Source of the DNA: Campylobacter curvus
GTDB lineage: Bacteria; Campylobacterota; Campylobacteria; Campylobacterales; Campylobacteraceae
Assembly (NCBI RefSeq): GCF_013372125.1
Contig: NZ_CP053826.1
Location: 434,001 to 498,000, forward strand
DNA length: 64,000 bases
Direction of reading: 5' to 3'
This document shows positions 8,803 through 19,613 of the stretch, one piece after another; the stretch's first letter is position 1; each line of letters begins with the position of its first letter. The position numbers were made by a program, and so were the translations under genes. The notes beneath the pieces were generated by a model. It ran no database searches, was not told where the DNA came from, and saw only the letters and a program-made list of their open reading frames with translations.

Positions 8803-10918
8803 AGAGGGTTTTAGCTCATATTTTAAAAATTTTCACCTCTCAAAGCAAAGCGTTTTACTAATAGCGATCGCTTTCGTTTTTAGTGTAGTTTGCCGCCTTT
8901 ACTGGGTCGTCTGGGCGAGCGAATTTTCGTCGTTTTTTTGGAACGGCGAGCTGATGATAAGCACTAATGACGGCTACGCATTTGCCGAAGGTGCGCGCGA
9001 TATGCTCGCAGGCTTTCACCAGCCAAACGATCTAAGCTATTTTGGCTATCCGCTCTCGACGCTGACTTATTGGATAGTGAAAATTTTTGGCGTCAAGCTA
9101 GAGGCCGCGATGCTTTATATGAGTGTGTTTTTCAGCTCGCTAGTCGTAATACCTATACTTCTCATATCGCTTGAATACAAAAATCCAAAAGCAGGCCTCA
9201 TCGCCGCACTTTTAGGCTCTATCGCAGACAGCTACTACAACCGCACGATGGCGGGATATTATGACACCGACATGCTCATCATCCCTCTTAGTGTCTTCAT
9301 GCTTTGGGGCTTGGTGCGCGTGCTTGAAAAAAGGGATACCGCAAGCATCATCATAGCGCCGGTCAGCATACTGATTTATATGTGGTGGTATGCGAGCGCA
9401 TTTTCTTTGATAAGCGTGAGTGCGGGGATATTTTTAGTCTATACGCTTATTTTTGAGCGTAGAAATCGGGCCTGTTACGCACAGCTCGTTTTGCTCGTTT
9501 TATCTATCACGAACATAGATATTTACGTCAAAATTTTGCTCGTTTTTGGCTTTTATCTTGGTGTTTTGTTTAAAAAAGAGCTTTTAAATTTCAAATTTAT
9601 CCTGGCGGCTTTAGCGGCCTCGTTTGCGCTTTTTGTTATAGGAGGCGGGCTAAATCCGATAATCTTCCAGCTTAAATTTTACGTTTTTAGAGCCGTGCCC
9701 GAGAGTGCTGGCGTCAGTTTTAAATATTTTAATGTAAATCAAACTATCCAAGAGTCGGGCATCGTCGATCTGCAGCTGTTTTGCGAGCGTATCAGCTCGA
9801 GCGTGCTGACCTTTCTCGTCTCACTGGCGGGCGTCATCATGCTTTGCGTGAAGCATCGCTCGTTTTTAGTCACGCTTGGTATGCTATTTTTGGGCTTTTT
9901 AGCGCTTAAAGGCGGGCTTAGATTTACGATTTACGCCGTGCCTGTGATGGCGATAGGCTTTGGGTATTTCATCGTTTATTTTCTTGAAATTTTAAAGCTA
10001 AAGCCCGCTAGCTTCAATGCCGCATATTGTCTCATCGCCGTGTTTGCGCTACTGCCGGCACTAAGTCATATCTATAACTACAAAGCCTCGCCCGTTTTTA
10101 GCAGGAGCGAGGTTGAGATTTTAAACAAGCTAAAAGGTATCGCCGGACGCGAGGACTACGTGCTTGCGTGGTGGGACTACGGCTATCCGATACGATATTA
10201 CGCCGATGTCAAGACCTTAATAGACGGTGGCAAGCACCTTGGACGCGATAACTACGCCGTTAGCTACGCGCTTGGAAGCGACGAGACGAGCTCTGCAAAT
10301 ATGGCTCGCATCGAGGTAGAATACACCGAGCGTAAATTTAACGAGCGTTTCACCTCGAATATGACGCAAATTTTAGAGGATAGAAATATCAGCGATGTGA
10401 ATGTATTTTTAAGCGGTCTTAAAGATCAAAATTTGAGCTTACCGCCTAAAACACGCGAAATTTATTATTATCTGCCGGACCGTATGCTTTATATTTTCCC
10501 TACGATACTGCAGTTTAGTAGGCTCGATCTAAAAAATGGCAAGAGCCATGCCGAGGGGATATTTTTTATCGCAAGTGCGATCGCACAGGATGAAAGAGGG
10601 ATAAATTTAGGTAACGGCTTCGTGCTTTCAAGCGATGTCAGCACGCTTAGCTACAACGGCATGAAGATGAGTCTGGCTGCGTTCATCGAGACTAGCTACG
10701 ACGAGAAGGGTAGGCTTAACGTAAAAGAGTATAAAAACGATGAAAATTCTAAAATTTACGTCATTTTCATGCGCGATTACGGACGCTTCTTGATCCTTGA
10801 TGAGAGCATGGTAAATAGCGCCTATATCCAGCTTTTCGTGCTCGAGCGATATGACGAGAGGCTTTTTGAGCCTGTGATTTTAAGCGGCGCAGCAAAGGTT
10901 TATAGACTAAAGAGGTGA
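8789..10918 (+). CDS. pglB: PglB oligosaccharyltransferase, canonical copy
   Basis: 709 residues from the first of three adjacent ATGs (8789, 8792, 8795). The third has the better spacing from GGA at 8784-8786, so the true protein may be two residues shorter. It overlaps pglJ and is two bases from pglA, the order seen in C. jejuni. All PglB landmarks are present: SNDGY-like TNDGYAFAEGARD, GYYDTDM, NQTIQES (TIXE), GGLRFTIY with the sequon-selecting Arg, WWDYG near residue 461, the DGGK of TLIDGGKHLGRDN, and the MxxI of RMLYIFPTI. This is the enzyme expected to transfer the N-glycan to D/E-X-N-X-S/T sites in the periplasm. It is only moderately similar to the paralogue at 162. Confidence 0.97.
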   Translation: MMMDKEGFSSYFKNFHLSKQSVLLIAIAFVFSVVCRLYWVVWASEFSSFFWNGELMISTNDGYAFAEGARDMLAGFHQPNDLSYFGYPLSTLTYWIVKIFGVKLEAAMLYMSVFFSSLVVIPILLISLEYKNPKAGLIAALLGSIADSYYNRTMAGYYDTDMLIIPLSVFMLWGLVRVLEKRDTASIIIAPVSILIYMWWYASAFSLISVSAGIFLVYTLIFERRNRACYAQLVLLVLSITNIDIYVKILLVFGFYLGVLFKKELLNFKFILAALAASFALFVIGGGLNPIIFQLKFYVFRAVPESAGVSFKYFNVNQTIQESGIVDLQLFCERISSSVLTFLVSLAGVIMLCVKHRSFLVTLGMLFLGFLALKGGLRFTIYAVPVMAIGFGYFIVYFLEILKLKPASFNAAYCLIAVFALLPALSHIYNYKASPVFSRSEVEILNKLKGIAGREDYVLAWWDYGYPIRYYADVKTLIDGGKHLGRDNYAVSYALGSDETSSANMARIEVEYTERKFNERFTSNMTQILEDRNISDVNVFLSGLKDQNLSLPPKTREIYYYLPDRMLYIFPTILQFSRLDLKNGKSHAEGIFFIASAIAQDERGINLGNGFVLSSDVSTLSYNGMKMSLAAFIETSYDEKGRLNVKEYKNDENSKIYVIFMRDYGRFLILDESMVNSAYIQLFVLERYDERLFEPVILSGAAKVYRLKR

Positions 10919-10919
10919 T

Positions 10920-12035
10920 ATGGCACGTATAGGTTTTTTATCACATGCAGATATGAGCATCTACTTCTTTAGAAGTCCGATAATGCGCGCTTTGCAAGTA
11001 CTTGGACACGAAGTGTTTGCCATCGCTCCAAAAGGCGCTTATACGCAGGCTCTTGCGAGCGAATTTAACGCCGTTACATACGAGCTTGACAGAGCTAGCC
11101 TAAACCCGCTTGTCGTGCTTGAAAACTCAAAAAAACTAAGCGAAATTTTGCGCGGACTAAATTTAGACCTATTGCAAACGGGCGCGCATAAGTCAAACGT
11201 CTTTGGCACGTTTGCAGCAAAGCGCGCGGGCATAAAGCGCGTGATAAATTTGGTCGAGGGGCTTGGTAGCTTTTACATCGACGATGATTTCAAGACGCGC
11301 GTCATCAGGCTCGTTTTGGAGCAGCTTTATAAAATTTCACTCGCAAAGGCTGACGCGTGCATTTTCGTAAATGACGCCGATCCTGCGTATTTTCTCTCTC
11401 GCGGGCTCATAGCAAAGGAGAAAATTTTCAAGGTAAAAAGTGTGGGCGTGGATACGGCTAAATTTGACGAGAGCTGCGTCAAGGCGGCAAATTTAGGTGA
11501 TAAAAAGGTCGTTTTGATGATCGCTCGGGCGATGTGGCACAAGGGCGTGAGAGAATTTTACGAAGCGGCGCAAATTTTAAAAGATCGCACCGACTGCGAA
11601 TTTGTCTTTGTAGGCGAAGGCTTTGACGGTAACAAAAGCACAGCCGATCTTAAATTTTTAAACGGCGGCAATGTGCGTTATCTGGGCGCACGTGACGACA
11701 TCCCGCAGCTTTTAAAAGCCGCTTACATGCTCGTGCTACCAAGCTACAAAGAGGGCTTCCCGCGAACGGTGCTAGAAGCCATGAGTATGTCGCGCGCGGT
11801 CGTGGCTAGCGATGTAGAGGGCTGCAATGAAGCGGTGATAGAGGGTGCAAACGGGCTGCTTTGTCAGGTGCGAAATGCGGGCGATCTGGCGGCGAAGATC
11901 GAAATTTTGCTAAATGATGAAAATTTGGCGGCTCAAATGGGGCGCAACGGGCGCGAGATGGCGGTGCGAGAGTTTGACGAGCGAGAGATCGCGAAAAAAT
12001 ATATTGAAATTTACAGGAAATTTATCGATGTATAG
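10920..12035 (+). CDS. pglA: PglA, first GalNAc transferase of the N-glycan
   Basis: 371 residues, GT4 family. The N-terminal [15 protein letters not shown], then [27 protein letters not shown] and [15 protein letters not shown] are diagnostic of PglA, which transfers alpha1,3-GalNAc from UDP-GalNAc to undecaprenyl-PP-diNAc-bacillosamine. The donor-site segment [20 protein letters not shown] is intact. It begins one base after the pglB stop. Its end overlaps the start of pglC, so glycan initiation (PglC) and first extension (PglA) are coupled. In Campylobacter outside the thermophilic group the sugar added may be another HexNAc; the sequence does not decide this. Confidence 0.94.
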   Translation: MARIGFLSHADMSIYFFRSPIMRALQVLGHEVFAIAPKGAYTQALASEFNAVTYELDRASLNPLVVLENSKKLSEILRGLNLDLLQTGAHKSNVFGTFAAKRAGIKRVINLVEGLGSFYIDDDFKTRVIRLVLEQLYKISLAKADACIFVNDADPAYFLSRGLIAKEKIFKVKSVGVDTAKFDESCVKAANLGDKKVVLMIARAMWHKGVREFYEAAQILKDRTDCEFVFVGEGFDGNKSTADLKFLNGGNVRYLGARDDIPQLLKAAYMLVLPSYKEGFPRTVLEAMSMSRAVVASDVEGCNEAVIEGANGLLCQVRNAGDLAAKIEILLNDENLAAQMGRNGREMAVREFDEREIAKKYIEIYRKFIDV

Positions 12036-12633
12036 GGCTTTTTTCAAGCGATTTTTGGATATTTTGGGCGCGATTTTTCTCATCGTTTTGACGCTACCTT
12101 TTATGGTGGTGACGGCGATATTTATCTACTTTAAGATCAGCCGCGATGTCGTTTTTACGCAGGCTCGCCCGGGGCTACACGCGCAAATTTTTAAAATTTA
12201 TAAATTTAAGACAATGAGCGACGAGCGCGGCGCAGACGGCGAGCTACTACCCGATGAAATGCGGCTAAATAGATTTGGCAAGCTCATCCGCTCGCTCAGC
12301 CTTGATGAGCTGCCTCAGCTTTTTAACGTGCTAAAAGGCGATATGAGCTTCATCGGACCGCGCCCGCTGCTCATCGAATACCTGCTCCTTTACACCCCCG
12401 AGCAAGCCACGCGCCACGATGTACGCCCGGGTATCACGGGACTGGCGCAGGTAAATGGCAGAAACGCGATCAGCTGGGCGAAAAAATTTGAATACGACGC
12501 GCAGTATGTGCGTGAGCTAAGCTTCGCGCTTGACGTAAAGATTGCGCTTCTTACGATACAAAAGGTGCTCAAACGAAGCGGAGTCAGCAAAGAAGGGATG
12601 GCGACGACGGAGAAATTTAATGGAAAAAACTAA
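12028..12633 (+). CDS. pglC: PglC, phosphoglycosyl transferase
   Basis: Start ATG 12028 lies inside the end of pglA and yields 201 residues, the family size. Longer in-frame starts add a leader coded by the pglA overlap and are not credible. PglC is a monotopic phosphoglycosyl transferase that moves phospho-diNAc-bacillosamine from UDP to undecaprenyl phosphate. The reentrant N-terminal membrane helix is [20 protein letters not shown]. The catalytic core follows: [17 protein letters not shown], the Asp-Glu dyad in [24 protein letters not shown] and [14 protein letters not shown]. The 3' end overlaps pglD by 14 bases. Confidence 0.95.
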   Translation: MYRAFFKRFLDILGAIFLIVLTLPFMVVTAIFIYFKISRDVVFTQARPGLHAQIFKIYKFKTMSDERGADGELLPDEMRLNRFGKLIRSLSLDELPQLFNVLKGDMSFIGPRPLLIEYLLLYTPEQATRHDVRPGITGLAQVNGRNAISWAKKFEYDAQYVRELSFALDVKIALLTIQKVLKRSGVSKEGMATTEKFNGKN

Positions 12634-13201
12634 AAGGATCTACATTTACGGAGCGAGCGGACACGGACTGGTGGTCGCTGATATCGCGCGTGCGGTCGGA
12701 TACGATGAGATCGTGTTTTTAGATGATGCGGCGGGGCTGAAATTTAGCCCCGATCTGCTTCGCGCCGACATAGTCATCGCCGTAGGAGCAAACAAGACAC
12801 GTGAAATTTTAAGCAAAAAGGTAAGCGAGGTTGGATTTAACATCGTAAATTTAATCCACCCAAGCGCGGTCGTCAGCCAAAGCGCGCAAATTTATGAAGG
12901 CGCGGTCGTCATGCCAAACGCCGTCATCAACGCGCACGCCGTGATAAATCAAGGAGTTATCATAAACACCGCCGCTGTCATAGAGCATGAGTGCGTGATC
13001 GGCGAATTCGCTCACATCAGCCCAAATGCTGCACTAGCCGGTAACGTGCATGTTGGCGCACGGACGCACATCGGCATAGGCTCATGCGTGATACAAGGCG
13101 TAAATATCGGCTCTGACGCGATCATAGGCGCAGGAAGCGTCGTCGTGCGCGATATACCAAGCGACGTGAAAGCTTACGGCGTGCCGGCGAGGATTGTTTA
13201 A
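12620..13201 (+). CDS. pglD: PglD, UDP-4-amino-sugar N-acetyltransferase
   Basis: Start ATG 12620 gives 193 residues, beginning with a Rossmann-like sugar nucleotide binding segment ([18 protein letters not shown]). The rest is a left-handed beta-helix of hexapeptide repeats. It acetylates the C4 amine of the PglE product with acetyl-CoA to give UDP-N,N'-diacetylbacillosamine. The probable catalytic base is the His in [17 protein letters not shown]. It is cytoplasmic and trimeric in the family. It overlaps the end of pglC. A 63-bp gap with a probable promoter separates it from pglE. Confidence 0.95.
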   Translation: MEKTKRIYIYGASGHGLVVADIARAVGYDEIVFLDDAAGLKFSPDLLRADIVIAVGANKTREILSKKVSEVGFNIVNLIHPSAVVSQSAQIYEGAVVMPNAVINAHAVINQGVIINTAAVIEHECVIGEFAHISPNAALAGNVHVGARTHIGIGSCVIQGVNIGSDAIIGAGSVVVRDIPSDVKAYGVPARIV

Positions 13202-13207
13202 GCGTAA

Positions 13208-14356
<1,149 letters not shown>

Positions 14357-16138
14357 ATGTTTCAGGCGACGAAGCTAAAACGGCTCATTTTCTTTCTCGT
14401 AGGCGACGCGGTCATATTTATCGCCTCGATATACGCGGCGTATCTTTTGAGATTTAACGGAGGGATACCTGAAATTTACCTGCAAGGACTATTTATAACC
14501 GCCGCTTTTCTCGTGGTCTTTAAGCTCGTTTTCATGTGGCTTTTTAAAATTTACAAGGTGCCTTGGAGATTTTTCGGACTTAACGAAGCGCGTAAAATTT
14601 TCCTCGTGCATCTAAGCGCAGCCGCGGCATTCATGCTCGTTTTTTTCATCTTGCAAGATTTTTTAAACCCGTATCCAAGAAGCGTCATTTTGATAGACAT
14701 GCTGATCTCGTGCCTGCTTGTGGGCGCTCTTAGGATATCAAAACGTATGTTTATAGACTTTTCAAACCGCCCTCATAAGGGTGAGCCGTGCATCGTCCTG
14801 GGTGCTACGACAAAGGCGCTTCATGTCTTAAGCGGGCTAAAACAGGGCTATCTCGACTTTTACGCAGTCGGTGTAGTCGATGGTAGGAGCGATCTGGTCG
14901 GTACTTACTGCGACGGCTTTTTGGTGCAGGATAAGAGTGAAATTCCGACCCTCATCAAAGAATACAACGTCAAAACCGCTATCATCGCTCTAGCCTTGGA
15001 GCAAGACGACCTTCAGGCTTTGTTTGACGAGCTTACGGGTTACGGCATAAGAGACATCAAGCTCTTTTCGCTCATCGAAAAAGAGCCGATAAAAGACATC
15101 TCTATCGAAGACCTGCTCGCTAGAAAGCCAAAAGATCTAAACCCTGAAGTGATCTCGAATTTCTTAAAAGACAAAGTCGTTTTAGTCACGGGAGCCGGCG
15201 GCAGCATAGGTAGCGAGATATGCAAGCAGTGTTTGAATTTTGGCGTGAAAGAGCTCATCATGGTCGATCATAGCGAATTTAACCTCTATAAGATCGGCGA
15301 AGACACCAAAGATAGGCGAACGATAAGCAAGCTCGTAAATATCGTGAATTTTAAGGACTTTGAGGAAATTTTCGCCGAGTTTAGACCTCAGATCGTCATT
15401 CATGCAGCCGCGTATAAGCACGTGCCCCTTTGCGAGCTAAATCCTCGCTCGGCGGTCGAAAACAACATACTAGGCACCAAAAATACGATCGATCTATCTA
15501 AAAAATACGGCGTCAAAAAGATCGTCATGATCTCATCTGACAAAGCCGTTCGTCCGACAAACATAATGGGGACGACAAAGCGAGTTTGTGAGCTTTACGC
15601 GCTAAATTCCAACGAAAAAGGCGCTTGCGAGATCGTTTGCGTGCGCTTTGGCAACGTCCTTGGCAGCAGCGGTAGTGTCATACCTAAATTTAAAGCGCAG
15701 ATCGCCGCAAATAAGCCTCTCACCGTCACACATCCTGACATCACACGCTACTTCATGCTCACATCAGAAGCCTGCCAGCTCGTGCTACAAGCCGCGTCCA
15801 TCGCAAACGGCGGAGAGCTTTTCGTACTTGATATGGGCGAGCCGGTAAAGATCGTCGATCTTGCTAAAAAGATGCTGCTGCTTTCTAATAAAGAGCATTT
15901 GGGTATCGAATTTGTAGGGCTTAGGACCGGTGAGAAGCTCTACGAAGAGCTACTCATAAACAAAGACGACGTAAAGACGAAATTCGAGTCCATCTTCGTC
16001 ACTCACTCCTCGCCTTACGATATCGCCGTTTTAAACGAGCAGATCGCTCATTTGCTCGAGCTTGAAGACGAGGACATCGCGGGCGAGCTAAAAAAAATAG
16101 TGCCTGAATTTAACCACGCACTAAATTTAAAAGGATAA
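14357..16138 (+). CDS. pglF: PglF, UDP-GlcNAc C6-dehydratase
   Basis: 593 residues, the usual size. About four N-terminal membrane helices (residues ~10-110) are followed by a CoA-binding-like linker domain and an extended short-chain dehydrogenase domain. The NAD site is [17 protein letters not shown] near residues 274-290; [12 protein letters not shown] and [19 protein letters not shown] carry the active-site region of nucleotide sugar C4,C6-dehydratases. It catalyses the first committed step of bacillosamine synthesis from UDP-GlcNAc at the inner membrane. ATG 14357 follows the pglE TAG directly. Confidence 0.95.
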   Translation: MFQATKLKRLIFFLVGDAVIFIASIYAAYLLRFNGGIPEIYLQGLFITAAFLVVFKLVFMWLFKIYKVPWRFFGLNEARKIFLVHLSAAAAFMLVFFILQDFLNPYPRSVILIDMLISCLLVGALRISKRMFIDFSNRPHKGEPCIVLGATTKALHVLSGLKQGYLDFYAVGVVDGRSDLVGTYCDGFLVQDKSEIPTLIKEYNVKTAIIALALEQDDLQALFDELTGYGIRDIKLFSLIEKEPIKDISIEDLLARKPKDLNPEVISNFLKDKVVLVTGAGGSIGSEICKQCLNFGVKELIMVDHSEFNLYKIGEDTKDRRTISKLVNIVNFKDFEEIFAEFRPQIVIHAAAYKHVPLCELNPRSAVENNILGTKNTIDLSKKYGVKKIVMISSDKAVRPTNIMGTTKRVCELYALNSNEKGACEIVCVRFGNVLGSSGSVIPKFKAQIAANKPLTVTHPDITRYFMLTSEACQLVLQAASIANGGELFVLDMGEPVKIVDLAKKMLLLSNKEHLGIEFVGLRTGEKLYEELLINKDDVKTKFESIFVTHSSPYDIAVLNEQIAHLLELEDEDIAGELKKIVPEFNHALNLKG

Positions 16139-16140
16139 AT

Positions 16141-17034
16141 TTGGTAATAAAAGACATCCAGCGTTTCAGCGATACCCGCTACAAGGCGCGCGCGTATATC
16201 TGCTATCTTTTTAGTCGCAACCTTCCAAACCACCTGCCCGGCGTCTCACTCACCTCGATAAAAAGCGGCTTTGAAAAGATCAGCCGCGAGATAGAAAATT
16301 TCGACGCATTTTACGTGCTGGACGAGAACGGCATCCAGCTGGAAAACGCGATCAGTCTAAACAAAAAATACGAGGTCGGCGAGGGCGAGGATCGCTCAAA
16401 TAAGGCTTATTATTATCTGGCGGTGCGGGAAAAACGCTGCGTGCTGAGCGACCCCTATCCTTCGAGCCTGAACGCAAATTTATGCGTCACTGCAAGCGTG
16501 CCGATATATGACGACGCGGGCAGGCTTAAATTTATCGCCTGCATCGATATTTCGCTGGAAAATATCCTCACGATGACGGACTCTGGCGAGCTGGAAAATT
16601 ATTTTGGCAAATTTTTAAAGGCGGCTTACAGTCTTTTTTGCGCCGCACTTTTTATGATCTGTGCGTTTTTGTTTTGGCACGGGGTAAAGGACTTTATCCT
16701 CACAAGCATCGAGCTTATCGACATCGAAGAGATATTTTCATCGACTATCATCTTGACGCTAGCCTTAGCAATATTTGATCTGGTTAAAACGATATTTGAA
16801 GAGGAGGTCATCGGCAAAAACCACGATGAAAACAGCGTCGTTTATAAGACGATGGTGCGATTTATCGGCTCGATTATCATCGCCCTTGCGATCGAAGCGC
16901 TCATGCTCGTGTTTAAATTCGCCATTACCGCGCCCGAAAACATCATAAACGCGATCTATCTCATCGGCGGCGTGGCGATACTGATGATCGCGCTTAGCGT
17001 CTATCTTTTTAGTGTCAAAAGGCAGGAGAAATGA
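16141..17034 (+). CDS. pglG: PglG, membrane protein of the pgl locus, unknown function
   Basis: 297 residues. TTG 16141 is preceded by AAGGA at 16131-16135 with ideal spacing, and no better start is visible. The N-terminal half looks like a small Cache/PDC-type sensory fold (NFDAFYVLDENGIQLEN, then SVPIYDDAGRLKFIACIDIS). The C-terminal half has about four to five membrane helices. Size, sequence character and position between pglF and the cheY-prmA-ftsH block match C. jejuni PglG, a conserved protein with no demonstrated enzymatic role in glycan assembly. It overlaps hisH by ATGA. The name rests on position and resemblance; the function is unknown. Confidence 0.8.
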   Translation: MVIKDIQRFSDTRYKARAYICYLFSRNLPNHLPGVSLTSIKSGFEKISREIENFDAFYVLDENGIQLENAISLNKKYEVGEGEDRSNKAYYYLAVREKRCVLSDPYPSSLNANLCVTASVPIYDDAGRLKFIACIDISLENILTMTDSGELENYFGKFLKAAYSLFCAALFMICAFLFWHGVKDFILTSIELIDIEEIFSSTIILTLALAIFDLVKTIFEEEVIGKNHDENSVVYKTMVRFIGSIIIALAIEALMLVFKFAITAPENIINAIYLIGGVAILMIALSVYLFSVKRQEK

Positions 17035-17642
17035 TCGGTATCATCGATTATGGCGCGGGAAATTTACAAAGCGTCATAAATGCGTTTGAGAAGCTAAATT
17101 TAAGCGCGCGACTTGTAAGAAACGCCCAAGAGCTGGCTAAATTTGAGCGCATTATCTTGCCGGGCGTTGGGGCGTTTGGCGAGGCGATGAAAAAGCTAAA
17201 ATCTGCAAATTTAGACGAAGCGATAAAGGATTTCGTCGCGAGCGGAAGACCGTTTTTAGGCATTTGCCTTGGCATGCAGCTACTTTTTGAAAAGAGCAGC
17301 GAATTTGGCGAGCATGCAGGGCTTGGCTTGCTTCGCGGCGAGGTGGTTAAATTTGACGACGCTAAATTTGACGAGCCGTTAAAAGTGCCGCACACCGGCT
17401 GGAACGTGATAAATTTCGTGCGCGAAACGCCTATAAATCGCGGGCTCAAAAAGAGCGAATATCTTTATTTCGTGCATAGCTACCACGTTGTCTGCGATGA
17501 AAACGCCGTGCTTGGTAGTAGCGAATACGGCTATAAATTTACTAGCGCGGTGGCGAAAGGTAACGTCTTTGGCTTTCAGCCACACCCCGAGAAAAGCCAT
17601 GACACGGGACTAAAAATTTTACAAAATTTTGGGAGGCTTTGA
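17031..17642 (+). CDS. hisH: HisH, glutaminase subunit of IGP synthase
   Basis: 203 residues, class I glutamine amidotransferase. The catalytic Cys is in [12 protein letters not shown] near residue 83, and the His-Glu pair is in [14 protein letters not shown] near the C-terminus. HisH supplies ammonia to HisF for imidazole glycerol phosphate formation in histidine synthesis. It overlaps pglG by ATGA and hisA by one base. Campylobacters can carry a second HisH-like protein for surface amino-sugar chemistry, but pairing with hisA here favours histidine biosynthesis. hisF is not in the window. Confidence 0.92.
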   Translation: MIGIIDYGAGNLQSVINAFEKLNLSARLVRNAQELAKFERIILPGVGAFGEAMKKLKSANLDEAIKDFVASGRPFLGICLGMQLLFEKSSEFGEHAGLGLLRGEVVKFDDAKFDEPLKVPHTGWNVINFVRETPINRGLKKSEYLYFVHSYHVVCDENAVLGSSEYGYKFTSAVAKGNVFGFQPHPEKSHDTGLKILQNFGRL

Positions 17643-18352
17643 TGGAGATTTTCCCGGCGATCGATCTAAAAGAGGGCAAGGCGGTGAGGCTTAGTAAGGG
17701 TGAGATGATGAGTGCTAAAATTTACTCTCATGCCCCGCAGGAGCTGGCAAAAATTTTTGAGGGTTACGGCGCAAAATGGCTACATGTCGTCGATCTAGAC
17801 GGTGCGTTTGCCGGCGAGATGGTAAATTTTGACGCGGTCAAAAAGATAGTAAAATCCACAAATTTAAAGGTGCAAATCGGCGGAGGTATACGTGACGAAG
17901 CGCGCATAAAACGCTATCTTGACATCGGAGCTAGCCGCGTGATCTTGGGCTCAGTCGCGCTAAACGAACCAAATTTCGTCCGCGAGATGGCTAAAATTTA
18001 CCCCATCGTTGTCGGCATCGACGCAAAAGATAGCTTTGTCGCGACGCAGGGCTGGGCGGAGGTCTCGCAGATGAGAGCTAGCGAGCTAGCGGCTAAATTT
18101 GCGGATGCTGGCGTGAAAGCGATAATCTGCACCGACATCGCAAAAGACGGCATGCTAGGCGGCGTGAATTTAGACTTCACGCTCGAAATAGCGCGTGTAA
18201 GCGGCGTGGATACGATCGCAAGCGGCGGTGTAAAGGATATGAGCGATATCGTGCGGCTAAAAGACAGTGGCGAAGTAGCCGGCGTGATCGTGGGAAAGGC
18301 GTATTACGAGGGCAAAATCGACCTAAAAGAGGCTTTTAGAAAAGTTTTATAA
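17642..18352 (+). CDS. hisA: HisA, ProFAR isomerase
   Basis: ATG 17642 overlaps the hisH stop as TGATG and is preceded by GGGAGG at 17631-17636; a TTG three bases upstream is less likely. The 236-residue TIM barrel catalyses the Amadori isomerisation that precedes HisF/HisH. The phosphate-binding strand ends are visible: [16 protein letters not shown] at the N-terminus, [11 protein letters not shown] in the middle and [12 protein letters not shown] near the C-terminus, with the second catalytic Asp in [12 protein letters not shown]. Confidence 0.95.
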   Translation: MEIFPAIDLKEGKAVRLSKGEMMSAKIYSHAPQELAKIFEGYGAKWLHVVDLDGAFAGEMVNFDAVKKIVKSTNLKVQIGGGIRDEARIKRYLDIGASRVILGSVALNEPNFVREMAKIYPIVVGIDAKDSFVATQGWAEVSQMRASELAAKFADAGVKAIICTDIAKDGMLGGVNLDFTLEIARVSGVDTIASGGVKDMSDIVRLKDSGEVAGVIVGKAYYEGKIDLKEAFRKVL

Positions 18353-18380
18353 TTAAAGCTTTGATAAATTTAAAATTTGA

Positions 18381-18386
18381 TAGAAT
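18381..18386 (+). promoter_or_regulatory. Probable -10 element of cheY
   Basis: TAGAAT lies 29 bases upstream of the GTG start in an AT-rich gap between hisA and cheY. The ribosome site AAAAGGA and the following ATATTGT resemble the leader just ahead of motA in this window. Confidence 0.4.
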
Positions 18387-18414
18387 AGAGCAATTTTTAC
18401 TAAAAGGATATTGT

Positions 18415-18780
18415 GTGAAGATTTTGGTTGTAGATGACAGCTCGACGATGAGAAGAATCATAAAAAATACTTTACAAAGACTTGGACATCAAGAAATTTT
18501 AGAGGCCGAACACGGGCTTGAAGCGTGGAATTTGATGGCGCAGCATAGCGATATAGACGTGCTTATCACCGACTGGAACATGCCTGAGATGAACGGGCTA
18601 GAGCTGGTTAAAAAGGTCCGCGCCGAGCAAAAATACGTCGATATGCCTATCATAATGGTAACGACAGAAGGCGGTAAAGCCGAAGTCATCACCGCTTTAA
18701 AGGCGGGTGTGAACAACTACATCGTCAAGCCTTTTACGCCGCAAGTTTTAAAAGAGAAGCTTGAAGACGTTCTTGGTTGA
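18415..18780 (+). CDS. cheY: CheY, chemotaxis response regulator
   Basis: Start GTG 18415 follows AAAAGGA and gives the family-length 121 residues; the longer frame from 18361 adds codons reaching across the promoter region. It is a stand-alone receiver domain: the acidic pocket is VVDDSSTMRR, the phospho-acceptor Asp is in LITDWNMPEMNG, the switch Thr is in MVTTEGGK, and the Lys is in NYIVKPFTP. Phospho-CheY binds the flagellar switch to change rotation. It is followed, with a one-base overlap, by prmA and ftsH, an order I recall from C. jejuni. Confidence 0.95.
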   Translation: MKILVVDDSSTMRRIIKNTLQRLGHQEILEAEHGLEAWNLMAQHSDIDVLITDWNMPEMNGLELVKKVRAEQKYVDMPIIMVTTEGGKAEVITALKAGVNNYIVKPFTPQVLKEKLEDVLG

Positions 18781-19613
18781 TGAAAGATAAATTCTACGAA
18801 TTAAGCATCAAAACATCGGAATTTTACGATGAAATTTTGGAGCTTGTCTTCTCTTTCGGAACTACTTGCTTAGAAGAGCTAGATAATGAAATAATATTGC
18901 GAGACGAGGACGATCTAAGCCAAATCGAATGGGGCGTGAACGAATACGCCAAGAGGCTCTGCACAGCGCTAAAAAAGCCAAACGATATCCGAACAAAACT
19001 CAGCATAAAAGAAAACAAAGACTGGATAAACGAATACAAAAAGGCGGTCAAACCTATCCTTTTAGATAAAATTTACATCCGTCCAAGCTGGGAAAACGAG
19101 CTAAAGGGCGTGACAAACATCATAATAGACCCCGCTCTAGCCTTTGGGTCGGGACATCATGAGAGCACCGGCTCTTGTTTGCTGTTTTTACAAAAATATG
19201 CGAAAAGCGGCGATAAGGCACTTGATGTAGGCTGCGGAAGCGGGATTTTAAGCATCGCACTTGCCAAGCTTGGCTGCGATGTCGAGGCCTGCGATACCGA
19301 CGAGCAAGCCATCGAGAGCTCTAAAAGCAACGCTATGCTAAATGGCGTAAATTTTAGTAAAATTTGGGTCGGTTCAATTGCAAATTTAGATAAAAAATAC
19401 GACATAGTCGTGGCAAACATCATCGCAGACGTGATATTCATGCTTGCAAACGATCTAAAGCGTGCATTGAAAGATGGCGCATATCTCATACTTTCGGGGA
19501 TCTTGACCAAGTATGAAGAGCGGGTAAAAGAGACTTTTAAACAGCTTGATCTGATCGAGAAAAAAGAGCTTGGCGACTGGGTCAGCTTCGTTTTTAAAAA
19601 TAAGAGGAAATGA
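18780..19613 (+). CDS. prmA: PrmA, ribosomal protein L11 methyltransferase
   Basis: ATG 18780 shares its A with the cheY TGA; a TTG at 18777 is possible but less likely. The 277-residue protein has an N-terminal substrate domain and a C-terminal SAM-dependent Rossmann fold. Visible are DPALAFGSGHHEST, motif I ALDVGCGSGILSIAL near residue 150, and VVANIIADV. PrmA trimethylates lysines and the N-terminus of L11. It abuts ftsH. Confidence 0.92.
   Translation: MKDKFYELSIKTSEFYDEILELVFSFGTTCLEELDNEIILRDEDDLSQIEWGVNEYAKRLCTALKKPNDIRTKLSIKENKDWINEYKKAVKPILLDKIYIRPSWENELKGVTNIIIDPALAFGSGHHESTGSCLLFLQKYAKSGDKALDVGCGSGILSIALAKLGCDVEACDTDEQAIESSKSNAMLNGVNFSKIWVGSIANLDKKYDIVVANIIADVIFMLANDLKRALKDGAYLILSGILTKYEERVKETFKQLDLIEKKELGDWVSFVFKNKRK

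Noticed and set aside
17048-17449. 133-codon minus-strand frame in hisH
   Set aside because: A shadow of hisH; Ser/Phe/Pro-rich translation typical of antisense frames in this codon usage.
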